Of a stretch of 64,000 bases of DNA, positions 50,691 through 63,743 are shown one piece after another. A model generated the notes under the pieces. That model was not told where the DNA came from. It saw only the letters and a program-made list of their open reading frames with translations, and did not search any database. The translations under genes were made by a program, and so were the position numbers. Location of the stretch: contig CAJHZI010000593.1 of assembly GCA_905160935.1 (NCBI GenBank), positions 110,686 through 174,685 of the forward strand. The letters are read 5' to 3'. Position 1 is the first letter of the stretch. Each line of letters starts with the position of its first letter. This stretch comes from Enchytraeus crypticus (taxonomy: Eukaryota; Annelida; Clitellata; Enchytraeida; Enchytraeidae).

Positions 50691-50821
50691 GCTAAAGCTA
50701 ATGTTAACGTCAGTTTCCTCACTCGAAAGTGATGTCAGTGACGGGCGAGCGCAGGATTTGAACCCCGCACATACTGATCCGCAGTCGAATATCTTACCGA
50801 CATCGCCACTGGCTCCAGCCA
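50689..50821 (-). mobile_element. tRNA-derived SINE, family 1
   Basis: A box tggcgatgtcgg and B box ggttcaaatcc on the minus strand. It abuts the LINE fragment. Confidence 0.85.
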
Positions 50822-51175
50822 TACACTAACATAACAAATAAAAAATACACTGTCACATAAAATTGAATGACTAGAATTATAGCTGAAACCCTCATCGATG
50901 ACAACATCTGACACTTTTTGAGTATCGGATTTAAATTGCTAATAACTTCCGCGGGTTTTGAATTATAAATCCGGGAAGCAGGTCTCTATTCTAAATGCCA
51001 GACTGGGTCATAGGGAAGTAGAGATTTATGGAGATATGACAGGCTATTGACCTGGTTATATAAGTTATAGTAACCATTCGCGTGCACAAGTGTCCAGTGT
51101 TGATAACAGAAGCTTCTTATCAGCATCACATTCACTATATCATCGTGGGCTTCCCTTAACTCTTAACTCTAATTA

Positions 51176-51290
51176 ATTGTAATTATTTGTAAATATTCAT
51201 TCCCTAGTCTTTCTGGGATGTAATTTCTATTACATGCCAGATAGACTAGGGAATGAATATTTACAAATAATGCAATTAATTCAAATATAT
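51176..51290. repeat. Short foldback (MITE-like hairpin)
   Basis: The two halves (ttatttgtaaatattcattc, cctagtctttctgg) and (ccagatagactagg, gaatgaatatttacaaataa) form an almost perfect stem of about 37 bp with a roughly 25-base inner part that is itself symmetrical (gatgtaatttctattacatg). There is no coding sequence, so it could be a small non-autonomous DNA transposon. Mirrored at 54317-54431. Confidence 0.75.
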
Positions 51291-51562
51291 TTAAGTAATT
51301 ATTAATGTGATTACGACATTAGATGATGTCATGTGTGATTTATTAACGGGTTAGTAATTGATAATAATAATAATAATAATAATAATAATAGTAATAACAG
51401 TAAAAAAAACACTATGTGGACGCTGTTAGTGTCCTGACATAACCAGAAACATGGAAAACACTTCCACCAGTCTACATATATATATTTAAATAATAATAAT
51501 AATAATAATAATTGTAAAATATATAAAATAATAGTAACAGTAATAATAATAATATATCATTA

Positions 51563-51622
51563 AAAGCTGGTAAATCTACTGTTAATGTCAATTTTCTCAC
51601 TCGAAGCCGATGTCAGTGACAA
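51563..51622 (-). mobile_element. tRNA-derived SINE, family 1, tail only
   Basis: Only the 3' part (gctggtaaatctactgttaa ... gatgtcagtgac) remains. Confidence 0.65.
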
Positions 51623-52019
51623 TAAAACTGCAGTATACACCCATCCGCGCCTTGTGTCCGGCCGTCTACAGAATACATCAGTCATGAACTGCACGTGTCT
51701 TAAGATTCTACTAAACAGGTGCCGAAGAAAGAAGGGCAAACTAAATCAGATCATGCATATTAGGGCTACGTGAGGTTTATTGGGGGATTCTTGTTGGAAT
51801 ACAATTGTTGGTCAACAAGGTGAAAGCCTAGTGTGAGTAGGAATGTGTACCTTGGGCCTGCCACTTGATAGAACTCAAGATATCGAAACAGTAGCTATAA
51901 TAAATCGAGAAAATTCAACAACCTTGATTCATTTTTAACTAATTCACCATCAATAGTTCATGATGAATTTATCCATGAAAATAGTTAATGATTGTGCCAG
52001 TCATATTATTGACATTACG

Positions 52020-52135
52020 TTGACTAACCGCTGTTGTGTGTTGAGGCAGCCTATCAGCCTAGCAGCCTAGCAGCCTATCAGCCTATCAGTCTAGCAGCCT
52101 AGCAGCCTATCAGCTTATCAGTGTATCAGCCTATC
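52020..52135. repeat. Decanucleotide repeat (cagcctatca / gcctagcagc)
   Basis: About 10 units of a 9-10 bp CAGCCTA(T/G)-type repeat. Mirrored at 53472-53587. Confidence 0.85.
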
Positions 52136-52478
52136 TCTAGTCTCTTACGGATTTCGCAGAAGTTTTTTATCCAGCTCACGTGATAGGCCTCTCACCGGAA
52201 GTGAATCGAGTAAAGTAGCAAAATACATAATAGTTATAATAATAATAATAATAATTATTATTATTATTAATGGCATAGGCAGACTTATTGCAGAGCAAAC
52301 CGGCGATATGCGAGAGACATCTTTTCTTTGGCAAAGGCTTTCCATGACTTTGCAAAGATTTAATGCAGTCTGCTTCAGCAATATTTTTAAGCCGATTGAT
52401 GTCCTCGAGTAGCCGGGCGGCGATTCAGCACGTATTGCTTGAATCGTTTTTATCAAACTCAAGGTTCTTTACACCGGG

Positions 52479-52535
<57 letters not shown>

Positions 52536-52668
52536 GTGAAGGTTTAACGTAGTAGGACCATGAATAATCGCTTAAATTTACAAGATAAAGAGGCATTAGA
52601 TAACAAAGTAATGGAAATTCTTTTGTTGGGGGTCAATTTTTGACGCAGTCCGTATATAGGCCTGTACA

Positions 52669-52669
<1 letters not shown>

Positions 52670-52730
<61 letters not shown>

Positions 52731-52769
52731 TTTAAAATGTATATATATACATGTAAATACATATACATG

Positions 52770-52830
<61 letters not shown>

Positions 52831-52876
52831 GCATATACATGTATATGTATTTACATGTATATATATACATTTTAAA

Positions 52877-52937
<61 letters not shown>
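52670..52937. repeat. (TA)n tracts at the palindrome centre
   Basis: Three TA runs are separated by acactttaaaatgt and atacatgtaaatacatatac blocks. The middle run (about 52770-52837) contains the exact symmetry point. Self-complementary TA sequence is a classic cruciform site and a site of polymerase strand switching. Confidence 0.9.
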
Positions 52938-52938
<1 letters not shown>

Positions 52939-53071
52939 TGTACAGGCCTATATACGGACTGCGTCAAAAATTGACCCCCAACAAAAGAATTTCCATTACT
53001 TTGTTATCTAATGCCTCTTTATCTTGTAAATTTAAGCGATTATTCATGGTCCTACTACGTTAAACCTTCAC

Positions 53072-53128
<57 letters not shown>

Positions 53129-53985
53129 CCCGGTGTAAAGAACCTTGAGTTTGATAAAAACGATTCAAGCAATACGTGCTGAATCGCCGCCCGGCTACTC
53201 GAGGACATCAATCGGCTTAAAAATATTGCTGAAGCAGACTGCATTAAATCTTTGCAAAGTCATGGAAAGCCTTTGCCAAAGAAAAGATGTCTCTCGCATA
53301 TCGCCGGTTTGCTCTGCAATAAGTCTGCCTATGCCATTAATAATAATAATAATTATTATTATTATTATTATAACTATTATGTATTTTGCTACTTTACTCG
53401 ATTCACTTCCGGTGAGAGGCCTATCACGTGAGCTGGATAAAAAACTTCTGCGAAATCCGTAAGAGACTAGAGATAGGCTGATACACTGATAAGCTGATAG
53501 GCTGCTAGGCTGCTAGACTGATAGGCTGATAGGCTGCTAGGCTGCTAGGCTGATAGGCTGCCTCAACACACAACAGCGGTTAGTCAACGTAATGTCAATA
53601 ATATGACTGGCACAATCATTAACTATTTTCATGGATAAATTCATCATGAACTATTGATGGTGAATTAGTTAAAAATGAATCAAGGTTGTTGAATTTTCTC
53701 GATTTATTATAGCTACTGTTTCGATATCTTGAGTTCTATCAAGTGGCAGGCCCAAGGTACACATTCCTACTCACACTAGGCTTTCACCTTGTTGACCAAC
53801 AATTGTATTCCAACAAGAATCCCCCAATAAACCTCACGTAGCCCTAATATGCATGATCTGATTTAGTTTGCCCTTCTTTCTTCGGCACCTGTTTAGTAGA
53901 ATCTTAAGACACGTGCAGTTCATGACTGATGTATTCTGTAGACGGCCGGACACAAGGCGCGGATGGGTGTATACTGCAGTTTTAT

Positions 53986-54045
53986 TGTCACTGACATCGG
54001 CTTCGAGTGAGAAAATTGACATTAACAGTAGATTTACCAGCTTTT
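53986..54045 (+). mobile_element. Mirror copy of the SINE tail at 51563
   Basis: Exact reverse complement, part of the inverted repeat. Confidence 0.65.
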
Positions 54046-54785
54046 AATGATATATTATTATTATTACTGTTACTATTATTTTATATATTTTACAATTATT
54101 ATTATTATTATTATTATTTAAATATATATATGTAGACTGGTGGAAGTGTTTTCCATGTTTCTGGTTATGTCAGGACACTAACAGCGTCCACATAGTGTTT
54201 TTTTTACTGTTATTACTATTATTATTATTATTATTATTATTATTATCAATTACTAACCCGTTAATAAATCACACATGACATCATCTAATGTCGTAATCAC
54301 ATTAATAATTACTTAAATATATTTGAATTAATTGCATTATTTGTAAATATTCATTCCCTAGTCTATCTGGCATGTAATAGAAATTACATCCCAGAAAGAC
54401 TAGGGAATGAATATTTACAAATAATTACAATTAATTAGAGTTAAGAGTTAAGGGAAGCCCACGATGATATAGTGAATGTGATGCTGATAAGAAGCTTCTG
54501 TTATCAACACTGGACACTTGTGCACGCGAATGGTTACTATAACTTATATAACCAGGTCAATAGCCTGTCATATCTCCATAAATCTCTACTTCCCTATGAC
54601 CCAGTCTGGCATTTAGAATAGAGACCTGCTTCCCGGATTTATAATTCAAAACCCGCGGAAGTTATTAGCAATTTAAATCCGATACTCAAAAAGTGTCAGA
54701 TGTTGTCATCGATGAGGGTTTCAGCTATAATTCTAGTCATTCAATTTTATGTGACAGTGTATTTTTTATTTGTTATGTTAGTGTA

Positions 54786-54918
54786 TGGCTGGAGCCAGTG
54801 GCGATGTCGGTAAGATATTCGACTGCGGATCAGTATGTGCGGGGTTCAAATCCTGCGCTCGCCCGTCACTGACATCACTTTCGAGTGAGGAAACTGACGT
54901 TAACATTAGCTTTAGCTT
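54786..54918 (+). mobile_element. Mirror copy of the family 1 SINE at 50689
   Basis: Exact reverse complement: A box tggcgatgtcgg, B box ggttcaaatcc. Confidence 0.85.
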
Positions 54919-55199
54919 TTTCATCTAATCCTGATCAACCTTTCCTACCCTGCGAACAGTTTTATAGGCGGATAAAATCTTTTCAGTTTTTCCAATCTAC
55001 CGAATGTCAATGAACTGAGACCAACACGTAAACCTGCATTCCGCTAGTACGCTTCCTTGGACTGACCACCCCCGGATTTTGTATCCCACCGTTTATGGAC
55101 CACCCACGTGCTGCTCGTCGCTTTTAATTTGGTTCCATAGTGCTCGATGTTGTCATGGACAACAGTAGCACGCTAATCGTAATGTTGTTGTTGTTGTTT
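54917..55199 (+). mobile_element. Mirror copy of the LINE family 1 fragment at 50408
   Basis: Exact reverse complement. Confidence 0.65.
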
Positions 55200-55756
55200 T
55201 ATGAAGTCATAAATCATGAGCTCATATGTATGTAGGCGGACTTATCCATCAGCTCTCTCATGAAATCAGCTGATAACGTGCTCTCAGTGACCTCTTAGTA
55301 CTGACAGCTGCTTTCACGTGCAGCCTTTAGCAAGCTGCTTCATCGCTACAGAATCAGTCGCTAGGTTAGATCACACGTTTAAGTTTTGTATTTAATTCTG
55401 GAAGGTCGAATGACTCATGAGGATAAAACGAACTTAATTGGTATTTCACCGGGATTTGAAATTCGTCAGAATATTCAAGCAACGGAATTTACACGCCTAA
55501 TGAATTAATTGGAAATATTCTAATGCTTGTGTGAGTAATGCTAGTCAAGAGTCTGATGGTATTTCTATTTACGTCAAGGGCCATAAATAGGTCACAGGAA
55601 GCCGTTGATTGTGTATCTATTTATAGGACACGGAAGCTGTCCACTCGTTCAGTTCATCAGGGTTTATGGTGACCAATAGGAAACTGAACCAGAGATTCTC
55701 TTGTGGGCGTAAATCTGAAGAGAATAATAGTATGTAAATATTAATATTTAATTTTA

Positions 55757-56051
55757 GTCAATAACAATAATAATAATAACCTCCTACAATTTCTAGAGCG
55801 GTGTCATGGCAAGTGACCGGTTTTCGAGACCGCTTTACAGGTTCCTGGCAGGTTATTATTGATCATTTCCATGGTCATTCATATCTTTGCTATTAATAGC
55901 GCCAATCGGCAGCAAGCTCCGATACAAGATTAACCTTCCATGGGCCCAAGGGGATATCCATCATTACTTGATTGACTTGGGCTTGAACCCAGGCCACTTG
56001 TATCACGTATAGGCGAGCACTCTAACACTACGCCATATCCCCTCTCCATAG
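55757..56051 (-). mobile_element. Mirror copy of the family 3 SINE at 49556
   Basis: Exact reverse complement. Confidence 0.75.
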
Positions 56052-56244
56052 AGGTGACCACTCCAGTATCTTCATGTTTATAGACTGTTTTTAGCAACAC
56101 TGTATTATACTGGACTTCTAAGCGAGCCACTCGATAGTGGATCCTGCCCATACATATGCCGACATCTTACAGAGCTGACAATTCGCCTGTTGATCTTTGT
56201 TTATCGCTACTTACCATTCCGAAGATCATTTAAATAGGTTTCAA

Positions 56245-56457
56245 TAACTTCTCGATAGCGCAGTGGTTAGGCGTCAGGCAACGTAATGAAGTTTTAAATG
56301 ACAGATTCTGAGGCGAATTGAACTATCGTGGGTTCGAATCCCAGCCGCGCTGATCTGAGAGTAAAATCACGGATATTCTCGGGACTGTTTATACGGAAAA
56401 TGGTCTAAATTGCCCAACGGTTTAAACATGTGGCATTAAAAGTGACAGATAACAACA
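56245..56457 (+). mobile_element. Mirror copy of the family 2 SINE at 49150
   Basis: Exact reverse complement, reading gatagcgcagtggttaggcg on the plus strand. Confidence 0.75.
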
Positions 56458-57922
56458 TAGTTGACCGTTTCAATAGACCTATGATTCGTGTTATTATAAC
56501 TATTATTATTATTATTATTATTATTATTGCCATTATTATTATTAAATCAAGGAAAAATCACTTATAGCCTTCTATTAAGAATTTACGCTTTGAATCTCAG
56601 TCATAATGTAATATACTAGAAGAAAGACAGAGAGAGAGAGACAGAGGAGAGACAGAGAGAGACAGAGAGAGTGTGTATGAGAGAGAGGGAGAAAGAGGGA
56701 TATAGAGCAGCTGTTAGAGGACTATTCAGCATAATGCAATTTTGATCAAATCCTATTAATGTAACTTCCTCTTCACACAATAAAACTGATTAAAAGACAA
56801 TAAACTAAACGACTAGATTTATGAAGAGCTTTCAAGTTCTCAGCGATGAATGCAACCCCTCAGGTCCTTTCCCAGGGTCTTCAACTCTAATTAACCATCG
56901 TGCACTTAGTGACCTTATTACACATCGATAAATTTATTATAACTTATTTGAAACTAATTAAATTAAATTAAGATAAATTAAATTAAATTAAATTAAATTA
57001 AATTAAGGTAAATTAAGTAAAATGACTTCATTCTTGCCCAACAAAAGGATTGCAATGAATGTCAGCACGATACACATTTATCATAGATTGTGTCGTAGAG
57101 GAATGTCAGGGACGTCCCTGACATGAAATGTCGCAGTGCTTGAGGTCAGCTGTCTTCCGTTATGCACCGTTCTTTAGTGATGTGATAGACACGCAATCAA
57201 TCAATCAATCTAATCAATCAATTCACCAAATCAAGCATTTTATCTAATCAATCAATTATTGCAATAAATCAGATAATTCCATCAATCAATCTATTTGTTT
57301 AATTAGTTAATTACTTCATCAATCGCTAGTTATTACTGCTCATTTATTCTGTTAATTCAGCAATCAACTAAAATTAATGTGATCAATCAATTAATATAAT
57401 TAATCAGGCTAATATGATCAGTAAGATTGGTAAATTCCGAAAATCAAGCAATCGATCGATCATCGATTTATCAGAAATGGAACTCAAATCGGCGACGACT
57501 GTACCTGTCTTTAAGTAGAAGCTACTGATGGTAATGTAATACTCTCTCAAAAGTTTAATTAAAACCATTCAGTCTACACATCAATGAATTAAACCTGAAA
57601 GAGTTCGCAGCTCTGCCGATATTTACACAGTTTATTATTCTTAAGATTCAGCGCAATAAAACTCAAAACTCTTGTTGTTGTTGTCAACACAGTTGAGCGG
57701 CCGTGATGAATCAAGTACTAATGAGTCTTTGAAGCTGCGTCTTCATTAATTAATTAATTAATTAATTAATTAGGTTTAGTTAAATAGAAGATAGGTTGTT
57801 GACTTCCCCATGAAGATCTGTAGATCAAAACAAGTTCTTAGCTTTTAACTCTCAGAGTATAAGCGACGCCCAGATAAATGAGACCCTAATTATTCTGGGT
57901 CTCTCTGGGAATTAGATCCGAA

Positions 57923-60900
57923 TTATTCTTGGTCTCTCTGGGGTTTAGCAGGACTCCTGGGTGGTGGACCTCTAAACCTAGGTCGTATCATGGGAGACCT
58001 CATTGGGAATCTCATTCTAAGTGGAGGAGGCCCCCCCATAAATATAGGCGGTCCCATTGGACCTGGGGGCGGTCTCATAAGGTCAAAGGGAGGTCTCATA
58101 CGACCAGGAGGCGGTCTCATATGAACAGGGGGCAGTCCCACAGGACCAGGGGGCGGTCTCATTGGACCAGGGGGCGGTCTCATATGACCAGGGGGCGGTC
58201 CAATATGACCAGGGGGTGGTCTCATAGACCCAAGGGGCGTACTCAAAAGCCAAGGGGGCGGTCCTATAAACCCAGGGGGAGGTGGCTTGAAGGAAGGAGC
58301 TCTACGTCCTGGTGACTTAGGGCCACCTCGTGGAGACTTTTTCCTTTTCCTGCCCCTATCTTCTTCTTCTTCACTTCCTTCTTCTTCACTTCCTTCTTCT
58401 CCACCCCATTCTTGATTTCCACCCCAATCTTCTTCTCCATCCCAATCTTCTTCTCCTCCCCAATCTTCCTCACCGCCCCAATCTTCCTCACCGCCCCAGT
58501 CTTGGTCTTCCTCAGATTGTTGCGGCAGAGGGGCAAGCCCTCTGTTCTTCATGTGCAGTCGTTTCTGCTCCTTGAGTCTGGCGAGTTTCAGTCTCCTCTC
58601 TCTCCTCATCGTCGAGTACTTCATCTTCCTCTGTCTTCTGTTCAGCTCAGGTACGATCCTATGTAGCAAATCCTTCATGTTGTAGAGACAGGATAGACAC
58701 ACTACCATATCAGCTCTCTCCTGTATCAATCCAGCAATCAATCAGTCAATCAATCAGTCAATCAATCAATCAATCAGTCAGTCAATCAATCGATCAATCA
58801 ATCGGTCAGTCAGTCAATCAATCAATCAATCAACCAATCAATCAATCACTCAATCAATCAATCAATCGGTCAGTCAATCAATCAATCAATCATTCAACCA
58901 ATCAATCAATCAATCGGTCAGTCAGTCAATCAATCAATTAATAAATCAATCAATCAGTCAGTCAATTAATAAATAAATATATCAATCAACCAGTCAAATA
59001 AACGTTTAAATAATCCATGGACTATACAAGCTTTCAGTTTTTCTCGAATCTAGAAACCACTAAAATACGATGTTTAGAATTTATAGAAATGAACTAAATG
59101 AAAATGAAATCTTCTTCATTTAATAGTCGACCCCACTACTTTATCTATTTCTAGTCAGATTTAAATCTGAACTGGAGCCAGTGGTGATGTTGTTAAGACA
59201 CTCGATCGCGGATCAGAATGTGCGGGGTTCAAATCCTGGGCTCTCCCGTCACTGACATCGCTTTCGAATGAGAAAACTGACGTTAAACTTATCTTTACCA
59301 GCTTTTACAAATAATGTAATTAGAGACAATGTAACGGACCTCGTCTGTTCTGTGAGGTAGACAGCGAATACAAATGATTATTCCAAAGAATATCCTGTAA
59401 CATGAGAACAATATGACAATATCGAGCTCTGTAACATTATCAGAACAATATGAAAATTTCAAATGCAAATTCAACAATAGTTAACAGAAGAAAAATTATG
59501 TAATTGAGTCATCGATGCAATATAATATTTCAAGCCATGTAAATTTTAAATAAAGAAAATAAATCAGTCACACAATAACTATCTTTTTCCTGGACAACAT
59601 CGAGCAGCAGTTGGTTAATTAGCCTCTCAATTTGCAGCTGTATTTATTATTTCTTATAGTCATACACTGAAGTGTTGGTTATTATTAGTATTGGTAAGGT
59701 ATATTGAGTCCTAAACAAGCTTGCAATTGCTTCCTGACTCTGTATTGCTATGTTGTTATTGTTATTTAACTCAGGTTTTAAGATACGTGGACCTGACTAG
59801 ATAATGTGAACTCACTGCCTGTCATCACGTCACACCACTTGTGATCGGCTGGAGCCAGTGGCGAAGTCAGCAAGACACTCGACCGCGGATTAGTAGGTGC
59901 GGGATTCAATCCTGGGCTCGCCCTTCACTGACATCGCCTTCAAGTGAGGAAACTGACGTTAACCTTAGCTTTAGCTTAGATTAGAACCCTGCAGCTATTG
60001 ATGCTAACTGGGACTACTTTCCCTCATGCCATTGATACCATCGGCACTCACAACAATTCCTCCACTCCACTCACACCGAGGTCACGACGACGACGACGAC
60101 GATGAAGTTTCTGAGCCCACCCAACATCAGGGCGCCCTTGTTGACGCCCTTCTTAAGGGCCCTAGCCATCTTCTCTCTCTCTGTCAGCGCCTCCTGGCTG
60201 TCTGTCTCGTCGTACTCTTCGAATACTGGCTGCAAGGATTGGTCTCTCAGTCTCTCTTCTCTATCTTCCTCTCTCTCCTCTCTCAGCTGTTTCTCCATAG
60301 CCTGCAGCTCCAGGTCTAGCACAGTGAATGAATGAATGAATGAGTGAATGAGTGAGTGGGTGAATGACTGAATGAGTGCGTGAGTGAATGATTGTGTGAA
60401 TGAGTGAATGATTGAGTGAATAAGTGAATGATTGAGTGAATGAATGAATGAATGAGTGAATGATTGAGTGAATGAGTGAATGATTGAGTGAATGAATGAG
60501 TGAATGAATGAATGAACGAATGAGTTAATGAGTGAATCATTGAATGAGTGAATGAATGAAAGAAAGAGTGAATGAGTGAATGAATGAATGAGTGAACGGA
60601 TGAATGAATTCAATTAACAGGCTAATCATTTCATCAACAAATAGACCTAATTAAATATTTAGCAAAGATCTTCATCAATTAGTCAATGTTACCTAATTAG
60701 TCACTCAATTAATTATAGCAACAAATCATATAGAAGAAGCTATGCTATATTTATACACACGCAGAAACTCAACTAATACAGAATAAAAATTAACTAAACT
60801 TATTTAACTAGATACCTAAATCATTAAAAAAACTAAAAGCTAAAAAAGCTAATGTTAGCGACAGTTTCCTCGTTTGAAAGCGATGTCAGTGACGGGCGAG

Positions 60901-63405
60901 CCCAGGATTTGAATCCCGCACATACTGATCCGCGGTCGAGTATCTTACCGACTTCGCCACTGGCTGGACAGTGGATTAAATATAAGAATCAATAAGTCAA
61001 TACATCAACTGATAATTAGTTTATCAATCAATCAAGAAATGAACAGATAAATCAATATCTAGCACAATCAATCCGTTAATCACGGCTGACCCTCTTTGGT
61101 GCTGCACTGTTTTGGATCAGTGGACCGGTCGCTGGCTGTGTAGAGACCCACGGGACATTGGATACAGGCGCCACTGGCCTCGTTGGGCTGGTAGTAGTGC
61201 TTGGGACACGGCTCACAGGAGGGGTTGTCCTGGATCATACCTCCTGGTCCGTACTCCCCTCTCAGACACGTCGCTGCGTGGTACAGTGTGGTACAGTAGA
61301 GTACAGTGCAGTACAGTAGAGTACAGTGCAGTACAGTGCAGTACAGTAGAGTACAGTGCAGGGCAATAGAGTAGAGTAGAGTACAGTGCGGTACAGTATG
61401 GTACAGTGCAGTGCGGTACAGTAGAGTACAGTGCAGGGCAGTACAGTAGAGTAGAGTACAGTGCGGTACAATACAGTACAGTACTGTACAGTACAGTACA
61501 GTACAGTAGAGTAGAGTACAACTCAGTACAGTGCAGTACAGTACAAAGTAGTACAGTACAGCAGAGTAAAGTACAGTAGAGTACACTGAAGTATAGTACA
61601 GTGCAGTACAGTGCAGAACAGTGCAGTACGGTACAGTACAGTACGGTACGATGCAGTACAGTATTAAGTAGCACAATACAGTAGAGTACAGTAATGTACA
61701 GTACAGTTCATTGCGGTACAGAAACAGTTCAATACAATACCACATATGATCTTTGGACTGATTTTCTTGATTTTGAAATTTTCACCGTTTTTGGACCTTC
61801 TTTTTGCTCGCTGGCTTGATTTTGTCTCAATAGTGCTCGATGTTGACATTGATGACTGTAGCACTCTAATTGTTATTTTGTTATGTTATAATATGAAAGA
61901 ATAAATATATAGTATATTATACAATACGATATAAGAGGCCTACAATAAACCACACGATAGGCTGTAGTACAACATCATATAATACAGTACACCACAATAG
62001 CATATGACACAAAAACGACACGATACTATAACATACAACTATGCTACCAGTACTAGAACTTTGCTACCAGTACTACAACTATGCTATCAGTACTACAACT
62101 TTGCTACCAGTACTACAACTATGTTACTAGTACTACAACTTTGCTACCAATACTACAACTATGCTACCAGTACTACAACTATGCTACCAGTACTACAACT
62201 ATGCTACCAGTACTACAACTATGCTACCAGTACTAAAACTATGCTACCAGTACTACAACTATACTACCAGTACTAGAACTATGCTACCAGTACTAGAACT
62301 ATGCTACCAGTACTACAACTATGCTACCAGTACTAGAACTATGCTACCAGTACTACAACTATGCTACCAGTACTAGAACTATGCTACCAGTACTACAACT
62401 ATGCTACCAGTACTACAACTATGCTACCAATACTAGAACTATGCTACCAGTGCTAGAACTATGCTACTAGTACTACAACTATGCTACCAGTGCTAGTACT
62501 ATGCTACCAGTACTACAACTATGCTACCAATACTAGAACTATGCGACCTTTACTACATGTGCACAAAAAGTATTCTACCACAGTACGCTACAATTGCATT
62601 TGACACAAAACGAGAACTTTATGGGTCTAGACCACTGACCACAACAACTCGAGGTCTAGACCACTAACCACAGTCTCTGTTGACAGGGCCGGTGGCTCGG
62701 GTGCCCGAGGGACAGAAGTAGTGATCCTCGGTGCCATACAGCCTGGTGTCAGCGGGGTCATAGTACAGAGTCTCGTTCTGTCCCCTCAATACTGCCTGCA
62801 CGCCTGCTAGCTTAACCCCCTCCTTCAATCAATTAATCAATCAATCAATCAATCTATCAATCAATCAATTAGTCAATCGATCAGTCAATCAATCATTAGA
62901 TCGATCAAGCGATCAGTCAATCAATCCATAAATCAAAATATCAGTCAATCAATCAATCAATCAGTCAATCAATCAATAATTAGGTAGATCAATTTATCAA
63001 TTAATTAATTAATTAATCAATCAATCGGTCGATCGATCAGTCAATCAATCGATAAATCGATCAATCATTAGATCGATCGAACAATCAATCAATCAAGCAC
63101 TAGATCAATCAATCAATTAATCAATCAATAAGAGTACAACGACTAGGAGTCTGAAAAAAGTGGATCACTGGGTTCGGGTATAAAATTCCTCAAGTCATCT
63201 ATTAGCTTAAATATGTTAATGCAAAAATTATACTTGAGATTGATTGATTGAATGAATGATTGATTGATTGACTGACCACTGCATCAGCAGAGAGTTGTTT
63301 TAGAGCTGTTACGCATTCTTGTGTGCAGTTCTTGTTCATCAGAGAACTCGTTCTAGTTCTGTGAGTTATAGTTATCGTTAGCGTTCCCTTCCAGTCCCTG
63401 CTGTT
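57923..63405 (-). CDS. Gene C mirror copy (5' end beyond the window)
   Basis: Exons 63405-63277, 62822-62669, 61273-61091, 60315-60077 and 58720-57923 are the reverse complements of gene C exons 3 to 7, with identical splice sites and no sequence change. The first two exons would lie at about 64252-64481 and 66047-66131, outside the window, if the symmetry continues. The two copies point toward each other across the palindrome centre. If the inverted repeat is an artefact, this copy does not exist. Confidence 0.7.
59170..59305 (+). mobile_element. Mirror copy of the family 1 SINE at 46302
   Basis: Exact reverse complement. Confidence 0.8.
59847..59979 (+). mobile_element. Mirror copy of the family 1 SINE at 45628
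   Basis: Exact reverse complement. Confidence 0.8.
60319..60609 (-). repeat. Mirror copy of the (CATT/CACT)n satellite
   Basis: Reads (GAATGAGT)n on the plus strand, with the same length as at 44998-45288. Confidence 0.9.
60829..60967 (-). mobile_element. Mirror copy of the family 1 SINE at 44640
   Basis: Exact reverse complement. Confidence 0.85.
61274..61727 (-). repeat. Mirror copy of the TACTG satellite
   Basis: Same length and variant order as at 43880-44333. Confidence 0.85.
62035..62537 (-). repeat. Mirror copy of the 20-bp minisatellite at 43070
   Basis: Same unit number and the same variant units in mirrored order. Confidence 0.9.
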
Positions 63406-63676
63406 CTATACGCACATAATATAAAACATTTTAGTTAGAGTTAGCGTTCCCATTCAGTTCTTGCTTTTCTACATGCCCATCATATAAAACATTTTAGTTA
63501 TCGTTAGCGTTCCCATTCAGTCCTTGCTATTCTACACGAATAAATTGTTAAACTTTACACAGTAGTTATATTTATCGTTCCTTACAGTTGTTGTAGTTCT
63601 ACATGTTCAAATATATTTCTAATATAAAGAGTTACAGTTACAGTTATACATGTAATTATTAATAAGTTCTGTTTCT

Positions 63677-63743
<67 letters not shown>

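Noticed and set aside
52544..53063. Paired Tyr/Ile frames at the centre of the palindrome
   Set aside because: These are (TA)n microsatellite translations, repeated on both strands because of the symmetry.
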